This document shows, piece after piece, positions 17,557 through 25,915 of a DNA stretch of 64,000 nt; within the stretch, counting starts at the first letter, position 1, and each line of letters starts with the position of its first letter. The notes under the pieces were generated by a model. That model did not search any database. It saw nothing but the letters and a program-made list of their open reading frames with translations, and had not been told where the DNA came from. This DNA is from an uncultured Bacteroidales bacterium. Its GTDB lineage: Bacteria; Bacteroidota; Bacteroidia; Bacteroidales; WCHB1-69. The stretch is taken from NCBI GenBank assembly GCA_900315705.1, contig ONAB01000001.1, forward strand, positions 62,001 to 126,000, written 5' to 3'. A program made the translations under genes and the position numbers.

Positions 17557-18474
17557 ATGGAAAGCTACATCCGTTTCGACTGGGCCGCCAAGTATATGCT
17601 TCGTGACAAGGCCAATTTTGACATATTGGAAGGATTCCTCACGGTTGTCCTTGGGGAGCCCGTTACCGTAGTGGAAATACTGGAGAGCGAGAGCAATGCC
17701 GACCACGAACTGGGCAAGGTCAATCGTGTGGACATCAAGGCTCGCACCACGCGCAATGAGATTATACTGGTGGAGGTGCAGCAGACGCGCCAGGTGCACT
17801 ATTTGGAGCGAATGGTCTTCGGAGCATCCAAAGCGGTGGTCGAGCACGTGAAGAAGGGGGAGGAATATGAGACGGTCAAGAAGGTGTATAGCATTAACAT
17901 CGTCTATTTCGACCTGGGGGTGGGGGAGGACTATTTTTATCACGGTGAAACTGTCTTCAGTGGTGTCAACACGCACGACATTTTGAAGGTGAACAAGCAC
18001 GAGCGCGATCTTATCGGGATGGAGCCTTACAACAATATCTTTCCCGAGTACTATATTCTCAGAGTCAAGGCCTTCAACAAGAGGGTGGCCGAGAATCCGC
18101 TGGAGGAGTGGATGGACTACTTCCGCAACGCCCACATCAAGGATGGCACCACAGCACCGGGGCTTGCGGCGGCCCGGACGAAACTCATCTATATGATGAT
18201 GACAGAGAAGGAACGGCGCCAGTACGACCGGCATTTCGACGACCTCTTTTGTTATCAGGACGAGTTGTTGGCCGCCGTGCGCGAAGGGCGCGCTGAAGGC
18301 ATCGAGATGGGGCTGAAGGAGGGTCATCAAATAGGTTTGAAAGAGGGCCGTGAGGAAGGGAAGAAAACTGCCGCTACGGAAATCGCCGCCAAAATGAAGA
18401 ACAACGGTATCCCCCACACCCTAATTACAGAATTGACAGGACTTTCTGTGAAAGAAATAGAAAAACTCAACTGA
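17557..18474 (+). CDS. Rpn family PD-(D/E)XK nuclease, copy 2
   Basis: A 305-residue paralogue of the gene at 7164-8171, with the nuclease residues D59 (RVDIKAR) and E73-x-Q75 (LVEVQQ) at the same positions and near-collinear sequence through most of its length. The C-terminal helix has only degenerate units (GRAEGIEMGLKEGHQIGLKE) and no GRKE expansion; that accounts for the 30-residue difference. The upstream promoter pair is conserved too, so gene and control region were duplicated together. MMM codons at 18193 again offer a possible internal start. A clear terminator overlaps its stop codon. Confidence 0.88.
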   Translation: MESYIRFDWAAKYMLRDKANFDILEGFLTVVLGEPVTVVEILESESNADHELGKVNRVDIKARTTRNEIILVEVQQTRQVHYLERMVFGASKAVVEHVKKGEEYETVKKVYSINIVYFDLGVGEDYFYHGETVFSGVNTHDILKVNKHERDLIGMEPYNNIFPEYYILRVKAFNKRVAENPLEEWMDYFRNAHIKDGTTAPGLAAARTKLIYMMMTEKERRQYDRHFDDLFCYQDELLAAVREGRAEGIEMGLKEGHQIGLKEGREEGKKTAATEIAAKMKNNGIPHTLITELTGLSVKEIEKLN

Positions 18475-18492
18475 ATCGATATGAGTTTTTTT
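18461..18492 (+). terminator. Intrinsic terminator of Rpn copy 2
   Basis: AAAAACTCA (18461-18469) pairs with TGAGTTTTT (18482-18490) and continues into T. The stop codon of the gene lies in the loop, so the last codons form part of the stem. Confidence 0.8.
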
Positions 18493-18535
18493 GTAATTTG
18501 ATTTGTATTGAGCTGGGAAAACAACGAGGGGAACT

Positions 18536-21500
18536 TTAGAGGATAAGCACTGCGCCCTTGAGCAACTCCATAGCTCCATCCGTTCCACGATATCGAATTG
18601 AATAATTAAAGAACGAGTTCTGTGGGGCCGATCGTTCATTGTCAGGTCGCCATCTGAACATTGGATCTTTTGACATAAACACCAACTCGCCCCACCGATT
18701 GTAGATGCGAATCTCAAAATCGCGAATTGAGGCGGGGTCGGGACAATAGATTTGAAAATAATCATTCAACCCGTCCTTGTTGGTGAAAGATATTGCATTG
18801 GGAACAAAGATGTTAAATGTACAAGCAGAAACAGTGTATGGCACAGAGAAACTACATTCCCCTTGCGTTGCCGTAACCGTATAATGACCCGATTGCATCA
18901 CTTCTACGGATTGCGTGGTCGCTCCCGTACTCCAAACATACGCTTCCATCGCAGGCTGAACCTCCAATGAGATACGATACTCCTCGCAGAAATCCACCCC
19001 TCCGTCTTCAATCCTGAATTGAGGCAATGGCAATGTTTTAAGGGATAGTCGAATTAAACTGTCACATCCATTTGCCCCGATTGTATGCCGGTCGAAAATA
19101 TGATTGCCTGCATAGTTCGTTTGTGTCTGTGTCAATGAGAATCCATAGTTTTCGTAGGGCATTCCCATACAGACACTGTCGCTGAGAAACAGGGTGTCGC
19201 AAGGCTCCACAAAGCAACTGTCGGCGGCAATGTGGATGGATTCAGAATAGAAGGAACAAAGCCCGTCTAGCAATCCCGTCTCCGCCACTTGAATTCTATA
19301 AAACCCCACATTGGCCCGGGACATACTTTGTATGGAATACTGGAGATGGCCGCTGTTGGGCAAGTCCTGCCAATTGACACCGTCAGGAGAATACTGCCAT
19401 TCATATTCCAATGTTGCATCGGCTGGGATGGAATGACGCACAAACAGGGCAGAAAGAGTCACTGGTTCGCCAAGGCAAAATGTCGTGTCTGCCGACGGAT
19501 TCAGAATAAGAGCTTCGCCGCCACAATAAGTGACTTTAATGTCATCTATGGCCCAGTCATTGCCAATATTGTCAACGTTTTTGTTGATAATGCGAAAAAT
19601 CACATCGTGAACGTTGTTGGGCAAAGAATATGAAAATCCATATTGGTGCCAAATCAACGGATTATTGCGGGGCACATCAACAATATGGCTGCGTACAAGC
19701 AGGGAACTGTCGTCGGAGTTGATGAGCTGCATCTCAAAAGCGGGGTGTGCGTAATTACGCTGCAGGTCGGTGGCCCACAGGCTGAAATTGAGCCGTGCAT
19801 TGTCACACAAGCCGTTTATGGGTATTTCATATAGTATGGCGTTCATTTGATTGGGTCCAGGATCGAGGTACATAAAGTATCCGATGTCAGGGTCGCCAAG
19901 ATGGGAATGGTCATAGTTTGGTTGAACAGCCCAGGTCTCAGAACATTTCTTAACTAGGCAGTAATGGCCGGAAGAGGTGGATGTCCCGCTGAAAAGCAGA
20001 TCAGAGTGCCCGCCGACAATATCTGTGGGGGAGATCCAAGGGTCGGAGACGCTGTTGCCCCCGAAATCTTGATGATAGAGAACCCTACCCTCGCAGTCGC
20101 CGTCCAAGGTGTCACCACAAAGGGTGGTGAGAAGGATCGGGATTTGGAGTCTGTCGCCGAAAGCATTGGCAGCGAACAATTGGGCATAGACATATTGCAC
20201 GGAATCCTGGTTTTTCGTCACAGTATAGGATGTGCCAGTGTGTATGATGTTGTTGCCGGTGGCGTCGGCATACCAGTTGACGTTATAGTCGCCGATGGAT
20301 GTGATGTGAATGGTGATATTCTCACCTGCACAGGCTACATAGGTGGCGACATCGGAAGCAATATAACGCTGATAGTCGCTGAAGAAACCGTAGCTGCACC
20401 CTCCCGCAGTGCCTCCCTCGAAAACCCCGAGATGGAAAGGCGCCGGATTGCGTACGACAGCTGTCTGGTTGGCATCTACCACTGAAGTGGGGATGTCAAG
20501 GGAGGCATACACCCACCCGCCGTTAGTGCCCGCCACGGGATGGAAGTCAGAGGCTTGGATGGCGGTACTGCTGCCATTGAGCGTGAAATTGCCCTCCGTG
20601 CCAGCGCGTGCGATGAGGTTAAATGTCATCTGTCGGCTTGAGCCCGTGCTCCTCTTGTAGCTGACCTGCGTGGACCCTGTGTTCTGTACGGACGGCAGCA
20701 CGGCACTCCCAAACTCGTGCCCCAGACCTGTCAGCTGGAACGCATACACGGGACGGTCGCTTGTAATATAGAGCGTGCTGCTATTGGCTCCGAACCCAAT
20801 CGGGTGCGTTTGTCCCGCATTGAGGGTCGTCACCGCGGTTGTCAAGCCGTTCACATAGATGTGCGTGTTGTTCTCGGTGGCAGTCACATATACTTTGTCG
20901 GCCTGCTGGTAGAGTTCGCCCTTGATAGCCACGAACTCAAGGCCTGCCTGCTCGACGGGTACGGTCTGGTCGCCCACCAAGTCCTGCCCGCCCGAGGGAT
21001 GGTCCAGCAGGTCGTCGCTCACCGTCACCGCGATGGGTTGTGACGAGGTGATGGTGCTGCCCACGAAGTGGTTGGCAGGCTGTCGCCCGACGGCTGCGTA
21101 ACAGTAGGTCTGGCCCTTGTTGAGCGTGACGGAGAAGGGCACGCCCGCCGCGTGTCCCTCTATTGCGACCCGCGGCGTGAACGTCACCACAGTGTTGTTT
21201 TGCGTGGCCACGACGTCCACGCGGTTCAGAGGTGTGGGCTGGTAGGTGTCGCCGTTCATATACTCGTTCTGTCCAGGCACGAAGAAGTTGGTGCCCAAGG
21301 CATTGCGATCTTTCAGGGCATACACTTCCGGTGTCAATCCTGTCATACAGACCTCGTAATATGCGTTGACGGGATGAGTGCTGGATATGTGCAGCCCCTT
21401 GTTGAGCACGGTGTTGGCCGGGGCATTCTCAATGTCGGCGATATGGCTGGTCAGGTCCACGGTCGCGCTGCCGTTGGCAGGCACGTTTTGTTGGATAGGG

Positions 21501-21745
21501 GTGAAGGCGGGGTTGGCAGGTTGGGTGATGGTCACCGTGGCTGATACGTTGCCGGGCGTGGAGAACACCAGTTTGATGGGGCGGTCAAAATTCGTCGGAT
21601 TGTTCCACTGGCACACCTCCGGCGCCACGAACCAGAACGAAGTGTCCAACTGGGCGTAACAGGCAAAAAGGGAAACCAGCCACAAGAGCGTGGCAACAAG
21701 GCGTTTGGTGCCAATAGTCCGACCGTGATGAGACCTTTCGTTCAT
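18536..21745 (-). CDS. Large secreted protein: IgGFc-binding-like domain and type IX sorting domain
   Basis: A 1069-residue exported protein with a signal peptide (about residues 13-32, ending FACYAQ). The N-terminal ~470 residues resemble the IgGFc-binding domain (FWFVAPEVCQW, VSDDLLDHPSGGQDLVGDQ, PVYAFQLTG). A jelly-roll-like segment follows (about 560-740, TWAVQPNYD and NDWAIDDIKVTYCGGE), then an Ig-like region. The C-terminal ~85 residues are the gliding-motility (CHU_C) sorting domain (FVPNAISFTNKDGLNDYF, YNRWGELVF), which directs export by the type IX system. The true start is 21745, downstream of a promoter box at 21770. Base composition changes sharply near 19.8 kb. Confidence 0.85.
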   Translation of the reverse strand: MNERSHHGRTIGTKRLVATLLWLVSLFACYAQLDTSFWFVAPEVCQWNNPTNFDRPIKLVFSTPGNVSATVTITQPANPAFTPIQQNVPANGSATVDLTSHIADIENAPANTVLNKGLHISSTHPVNAYYEVCMTGLTPEVYALKDRNALGTNFFVPGQNEYMNGDTYQPTPLNRVDVVATQNNTVVTFTPRVAIEGHAAGVPFSVTLNKGQTYCYAAVGRQPANHFVGSTITSSQPIAVTVSDDLLDHPSGGQDLVGDQTVPVEQAGLEFVAIKGELYQQADKVYVTATENNTHIYVNGLTTAVTTLNAGQTHPIGFGANSSTLYITSDRPVYAFQLTGLGHEFGSAVLPSVQNTGSTQVSYKRSTGSSRQMTFNLIARAGTEGNFTLNGSSTAIQASDFHPVAGTNGGWVYASLDIPTSVVDANQTAVVRNPAPFHLGVFEGGTAGGCSYGFFSDYQRYIASDVATYVACAGENITIHITSIGDYNVNWYADATGNNIIHTGTSYTVTKNQDSVQYVYAQLFAANAFGDRLQIPILLTTLCGDTLDGDCEGRVLYHQDFGGNSVSDPWISPTDIVGGHSDLLFSGTSTSSGHYCLVKKCSETWAVQPNYDHSHLGDPDIGYFMYLDPGPNQMNAILYEIPINGLCDNARLNFSLWATDLQRNYAHPAFEMQLINSDDSSLLVRSHIVDVPRNNPLIWHQYGFSYSLPNNVHDVIFRIINKNVDNIGNDWAIDDIKVTYCGGEALILNPSADTTFCLGEPVTLSALFVRHSIPADATLEYEWQYSPDGVNWQDLPNSGHLQYSIQSMSRANVGFYRIQVAETGLLDGLCSFYSESIHIAADSCFVEPCDTLFLSDSVCMGMPYENYGFSLTQTQTNYAGNHIFDRHTIGANGCDSLIRLSLKTLPLPQFRIEDGGVDFCEEYRISLEVQPAMEAYVWSTGATTQSVEVMQSGHYTVTATQGECSFSVPYTVSACTFNIFVPNAISFTNKDGLNDYFQIYCPDPASIRDFEIRIYNRWGELVFMSKDPMFRWRPDNERSAPQNSFFNYSIRYRGTDGAMELLKGAVLIL

Positions 21746-21769
21746 ATTCCCCAATTCGTTTATTCGCGG

Positions 21770-21777
21770 CAAAGATA
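21770..21777 (-). promoter_or_regulatory. Promoter -7 box of the IgGFc/CHU_C gene
   Basis: TATCTTTG on the minus strand, 25 bases before the chosen ATG, divergent from the next box. Confidence 0.7.
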
Positions 21778-21790
21778 ATGATATTTTTTT

Positions 21791-21798
21791 TATTTTTG
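21791..21798 (+). promoter_or_regulatory. Promoter -7 box of the methyltransferase/glycosyltransferase operon
   Basis: TATTTTTG, 54 bases before the ATG at 21852. It drives three collinear genes. Confidence 0.7.
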
Positions 21799-21851
21799 CA
21801 ACTTCGAAAAAGTATGTTTTGTATTTGATTTGTGATTTAATTTTTTAAAGA

Positions 21852-22631
21852 ATGGATATCAAAGAACTCGATGTAAACATTAAGAAGAATCTTCATAACA
21901 ATCATCCTTGGGAATACGCAAGAGCCAAAGTTGTAATGCATTTACTTAAACGACATCTGTTTGAGAAAGGCAAAACAGATTCTGTGATCGATATAGGTTG
22001 TGGAGATATTTTTTTCTTGGATCAATTCTGCAAAAAGCACACGGTGACTACAGCGGTAGCAGTGGACACTGCTTTTGATGATGCACTTATTTCACAAATG
22101 AGGCTCAAGAACCAAGACATCGTATTTGTTGATGACGTTAGTAAGGTCGATTTACAAGGTAAAAAGGCAGACGTAGTTTTCTTAATGGATGTATTGGAAC
22201 ACATTGAGAAAGATGCTGAATTCCTGAAAAGCATAGCATCCTCTGATTTTGTAGGACCAGATACGATATTTATGATAACCGTCCCTGCTTACAACGGATT
22301 GTTCAGTTCTCACGATAAATTTGTGGGGCATTACAGACGATACACCCAAAAGATGCTCCAAAAAACAATTGTTGCAGCCGGCTTGCAAAAATTGGACAAT
22401 GGATATTTCTTTACAACTCTCATAGTGGCGCGAGCAATACAAAAGATGCTTGAGAAAATCAAAGGAGCCCCTCTGACAGAACCTAAAGGGGCTGGCGGAT
22501 GGAATGGGGGCGCTTTCGTTTCCAAGGTGTATGAGTTGTTCTTACTCTGTGATTTCTATTTTTTCAGATTGTTTAGATGGATCGGAATCCGTATGCCGGG
22601 TCTTTCAGCCTATACAATCTGTAAATTATAA
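21852..22631 (+). CDS. Class I SAM-dependent methyltransferase
   Basis: A 259-residue protein. Motif I is VIDIGCGDIFFLDQF, motif II-like AVDTAF, and DVVFLMDVLEHI is the acidic post-I/IV segment, so the AdoMet fold is complete. A C-terminal hydrophobic stretch (about residues 225-245) may attach it to the membrane. The operon with a lipid-sugar GT2 and a GT39-like protein suggests that it methylates a surface glycan or its lipid carrier; that is inference. DNA here is clearly AT-rich compared with the genes on either side (22 G+C in the 60 bases from 22081), a sign of foreign origin. Confidence 0.83.
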   Translation: MDIKELDVNIKKNLHNNHPWEYARAKVVMHLLKRHLFEKGKTDSVIDIGCGDIFFLDQFCKKHTVTTAVAVDTAFDDALISQMRLKNQDIVFVDDVSKVDLQGKKADVVFLMDVLEHIEKDAEFLKSIASSDFVGPDTIFMITVPAYNGLFSSHDKFVGHYRRYTQKMLQKTIVAAGLQKLDNGYFFTTLIVARAIQKMLEKIKGAPLTEPKGAGGWNGGAFVSKVYELFLLCDFYFFRLFRWIGIRMPGLSAYTICKL

Positions 22632-22673
22632 TCACTTTGCTAGATATTATTATTCCATACAAAACAAATAGAT

Positions 22674-23603
22674 ATGTTATTAAGTGTTATTATCCCTTGT
22701 TATAACGAGGAATTGGTTGTCCAAGAGACATATAAACGGCTATCAGAAGTTATGGGTAGAACTGGGATGGACTATGAACTTGTTTTCATAAATGACGGCA
22801 GTCAGGACCAAACGTTCCCGATGCTCTGTCGTTTGGCGCAAGAGGACCGTGCGGTCAAGATTTTGAACTTTTCGCGAAATTTTGGACACCAATGTGCAGT
22901 GACGGCTGGTATCAACAACTGCAACGGGGATTTGGCCGTGATAATCGATGCGGATCTGCAAGATCCTCCCGAGGTGATTTTGGATATGCTTGACATTCAG
23001 AAAAGAGAAAATGCCAATGTGGTTTATGGTGTGCGGAAAAAAAGAGAGGGAGAAAGTAAGTTCAAACTCATCACTGCTAAATACTTCTATCGTACCCTAA
23101 ACAAACTTTCTGATGTCCAATTTCCTGTGGACACTGGCGATTTCCGACTCATTGACAGGAAAATCATTGAGGAATTCAACAGATTACACGAGAAAAACAA
23201 ATATATTAGAGGCTTGATAAGCTGGATGGGTTATAAACAGGTCCCTTGCTATTATGAGCGGAAAGAGCGTTTCGCAGGGGAGACTAAATATCCATTGAAG
23301 AAGATGCTCAAATTCGCCTCCACAGGTTTGTTGTCCTTCTCCAAAAAGCCCCTTAAAATTGCTTTGTGGACTGGTTTGGTATCTGTGCTCATTGGTTTGA
23401 TATATGCGTTAACTATCCTGATACTCAAAATCGTACATCCGGCTTTCTTTGTTACAGGATGGACTTCCATCGTTTTTATTGTCATCTTTTTTGGAGGTAT
23501 CCAACTGCTCACCATCGGGATTCTTGGAGAATATATCGGTAACTTGTTTGATGAGGCAAAAGACCGTCCCGAATATATCATCAATAATAAGATTAATTTT
23601 TAA
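22674..23603 (+). CDS. Polyprenyl-phosphate glycosyltransferase (GT2, GtrB/DPM1-like)
   Basis: A 309-residue enzyme: LSVIIPCYNEE, FINDGSQDQT, NFSRNFGHQCAVTAGI, the metal site DADLQDPPE, and VDTGDFRLIDRK. Two C-terminal membrane segments (about 235-260 and 267-293) end in GEYIGNLFDEAKDRPEYII. This is the pattern of enzymes that put a sugar onto undecaprenyl or dolichyl phosphate. The product would be the donor for the GT39-like protein just downstream. It lies in the same AT-rich segment as its neighbours. Confidence 0.9.
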   Translation: MLLSVIIPCYNEELVVQETYKRLSEVMGRTGMDYELVFINDGSQDQTFPMLCRLAQEDRAVKILNFSRNFGHQCAVTAGINNCNGDLAVIIDADLQDPPEVILDMLDIQKRENANVVYGVRKKREGESKFKLITAKYFYRTLNKLSDVQFPVDTGDFRLIDRKIIEEFNRLHEKNKYIRGLISWMGYKQVPCYYERKERFAGETKYPLKKMLKFASTGLLSFSKKPLKIALWTGLVSVLIGLIYALTILILKIVHPAFFVTGWTSIVFIVIFFGGIQLLTIGILGEYIGNLFDEAKDRPEYIINNKINF

Positions 23604-23612
23604 TTAGCCCTA

Positions 23613-25874
23613 ATGAAAGAGTTTTTTCTGAAAAATAAAAAAAACATTTGGTTTTGGTTGTTCGTAATCATAACGGTCGCCACTTTGTTTATACTGCCTT
23701 TAATGAGTCTTGATGCCGGGAACAGCGGTGACGAGGATGGATTCCAGTGGCCATACGCAGAACAAATCTATAATTATTATGCCACAGGTGGCAAAGACAC
23801 CACTTGCCTTCAAAATGAAGATATGGGAATGCACGGTGGTTTTTTTGATCAATTCACCTATGCTCTCACCCAATGGTTTGACGTTGATAATTACAGCCAA
23901 TTAAGACATATTTGCAATTCCATTTTTGGATGGATATGTGTGTTGTTTGCAGGCTTGTTGGCTTATAAGCTGGGGGGATGGAGGGCAGGTGTGTTCACTC
24001 TGCTATTGCTCTTTTTCTCGCCGAGATTCCTAGGACACTCTTTTAATAATCCTAAGGATCTAGTATATGCCTCTATGATGATGGCGGGCCTATATTATGT
24101 TTTTAGTTTTATCAAAGAATATCCGCAACCGAAAATATCCACATCGATTAAGATAGCGGTCTTCGCCGCACTGGCTATTGTCTCCCGTTTTGCCGGTTTT
24201 TTGCTGTTCGCTTATCTGGTGCTATTCCTTATTATATATCATATAATAATCAATAAAAAGCAGAGTTTATCTAAAAGTAATGTCAAACTTATTGGAAAAT
24301 ACGCATTGTTTGTCATCGCTATCGGGTTAGTTACATTTGGACTTTGTATTGCGTTATGGCCCTATATAATGTCTTCACCAATAAAAACCATGGTGAAGAT
24401 CTTTACGGGGATGTCTCATTTCAGTGTCTCTCTCCGCCAGCTCTTCGAGGGCACGATGCAGTGGTCCGACTACCTGCCGTGGTACTATACCCCCAAATAT
24501 ATCCTTATTACCATCCCCATCGCGGTCATTCTGGGCGTCATCCTCTTCTTCGTCTTCTGCTGGCGCAAGAAAGAAGACCGTTTCTGGGCATTCTTCCTCT
24601 TCTTCACCTTCTTCTTCCCTGTGTTCTGGATTGTGTTCACCAAGGCCAACGTCTATGGCGGCTGGCGCCACGCTATGTTCGCTTACCCGCCTATGGTGGT
24701 CGCCGCCGGCTGGGGCTTCGATACGCTGGTGAAATGGGTGGAGGCAAAATTGGGAATTATGAATGAAGAATTGAGAATGGAGAATGGGGATGCAAATGAT
24801 GGTGGAGATGGAGCGCGCCCCGTCTCTACGAAGGGCATCATCGTCAATGTTGCCAGCGTGGTGATATTGCTGGCGCTGCTCATCGGCCCCATCCGCCATA
24901 TCATCGCCAACCACCCCTACGAATACGTCTATTTCAACGAGCTGGCAGGCGGCACCAAGAAGGCCCTCGGCCAATATGAGCTCGACTACTACTACCACTC
25001 CACGCGTGCGGCTTCCGAATGGGTCATTGCCAATGCCGAGCCCAAAGCCGACGGCTCCAAAATCCGGGTTGGCACTTGGCACACCGCCTCCGTCAACTAT
25101 TTCTTCCGCCACGACACCGCCCGCTTCCAGCCCACCTTCATCCGCTGGTACGAGAAGGAGAACTCCGACTGGGACTATGCCATCTTCACTGTCACCGGCA
25201 TTGCGCCCGAATATCTCCGTAGCCCCTATTTCCCGCCAAAGAACACGGTCAAGACCATCGATGTGGACGGCGTGCCCATCTGTATCATCCTTAAACGCCA
25301 AGACAAAAATGATTTCCTGGCCGCGCAGATGAAGAACGACAATACCAAACTCGACTCCGCCATCGCGCTGTATCAGCAGGCCCTTGCCGTGGATCCCGAC
25401 AATATCGGCGCCCTCCTCGGAATCGGTGAGTGCTATGTGCGCACCAATCGTCCCGACAGCGCCCTCCTCTACCTCGACCGCTATCACAAGATTGACCCCG
25501 AAGCAGAAATGGCCAACTATATGCGGGCGTATGCGTATGTGTATAAGCAAGATGCCAAAACCGCCCTCGATATTCTTCTTGATATCGAGGAGCAGAATCC
25601 TAAATATGCCGGCGCTTACCAGCTTGCCATCCAACTCTATCTGCAGCAAAAAGACTTTGTCAATGCCAAGAAGCAGTTTGTGAAGGTGATGGATGTGGAT
25701 CGCTTCGACGAATCCTTTGTGCAGCTCTGGCTCCAGTACAACCAAATGCAGAACATTGACCAGAATACGGCCTACAGGCAACTGTACAAGTCAATGGCCA
25801 AGAGTTTCGAGAAGCGCGGCAAGAAAGAGGAGGCGGCACGCTTCCGTGAACTGGCAGGAATAAAAAGCAAATAA
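23613..25874 (+). CDS. GT39-like membrane glycosyltransferase with C-terminal TPR domain
   Basis: A 753-residue protein. Residues 12-32 are the first membrane segment, followed by an acidic loop with GDEDGFQWPYAEQI, the position of the catalytic acidic residues in GT-C enzymes. About ten more segments extend to ~450, and a soluble part follows. From about 575 to the end there are TPR-like repeats (DSAIALYQQALAVDPDN, DSALLYLDRYHKIDPEA, KQFVKVMDVD). It probably transfers sugars from polyprenyl phosphate at the periplasmic side. Two oddities: composition jumps from AT-rich to GC-rich near 24415 (around residue 268), and residues ~379-392 (LGIMNEELRMENGD) look like a translated dispersed repeat. 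Confidence 0.82.
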   Translation: MKEFFLKNKKNIWFWLFVIITVATLFILPLMSLDAGNSGDEDGFQWPYAEQIYNYYATGGKDTTCLQNEDMGMHGGFFDQFTYALTQWFDVDNYSQLRHICNSIFGWICVLFAGLLAYKLGGWRAGVFTLLLLFFSPRFLGHSFNNPKDLVYASMMMAGLYYVFSFIKEYPQPKISTSIKIAVFAALAIVSRFAGFLLFAYLVLFLIIYHIIINKKQSLSKSNVKLIGKYALFVIAIGLVTFGLCIALWPYIMSSPIKTMVKIFTGMSHFSVSLRQLFEGTMQWSDYLPWYYTPKYILITIPIAVILGVILFFVFCWRKKEDRFWAFFLFFTFFFPVFWIVFTKANVYGGWRHAMFAYPPMVVAAGWGFDTLVKWVEAKLGIMNEELRMENGDANDGGDGARPVSTKGIIVNVASVVILLALLIGPIRHIIANHPYEYVYFNELAGGTKKALGQYELDYYYHSTRAASEWVIANAEPKADGSKIRVGTWHTASVNYFFRHDTARFQPTFIRWYEKENSDWDYAIFTVTGIAPEYLRSPYFPPKNTVKTIDVDGVPICIILKRQDKNDFLAAQMKNDNTKLDSAIALYQQALAVDPDNIGALLGIGECYVRTNRPDSALLYLDRYHKIDPEAEMANYMRAYAYVYKQDAKTALDILLDIEEQNPKYAGAYQLAIQLYLQQKDFVNAKKQFVKVMDVDRFDESFVQLWLQYNQMQNIDQNTAYRQLYKSMAKSFEKRGKKEEAARFRELAGIKSK
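24750..24790. repeat. In-frame fragment of a dispersed simple repeat
   Basis: The bases GAATTATGAATGAAGAATTG and the following GAGAATGGAGAATG have the look of the short dispersed AT-rich repeats often found between genes in Bacteroidota and other phyla. Here the stretch is in frame in a cytoplasmic loop, in otherwise GC-rich DNA. Confidence 0.5.
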
Positions 25875-25885
25875 TGATGAGATAC

Positions 25886-25915
25886 AAGAGCGGCTTTGAC
25901 GGCCGCTCTTTTTAT
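25886..25915. terminator. Bidirectional terminator between the GT39-like gene and ispE
   Basis: AAGAGCGGC (25886-25894) pairs with GCCGCTCTT (25902-25910), followed by T on the plus strand and preceded by A on the plus strand only weakly. The ispE stop codon overlaps its end. Confidence 0.8.
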
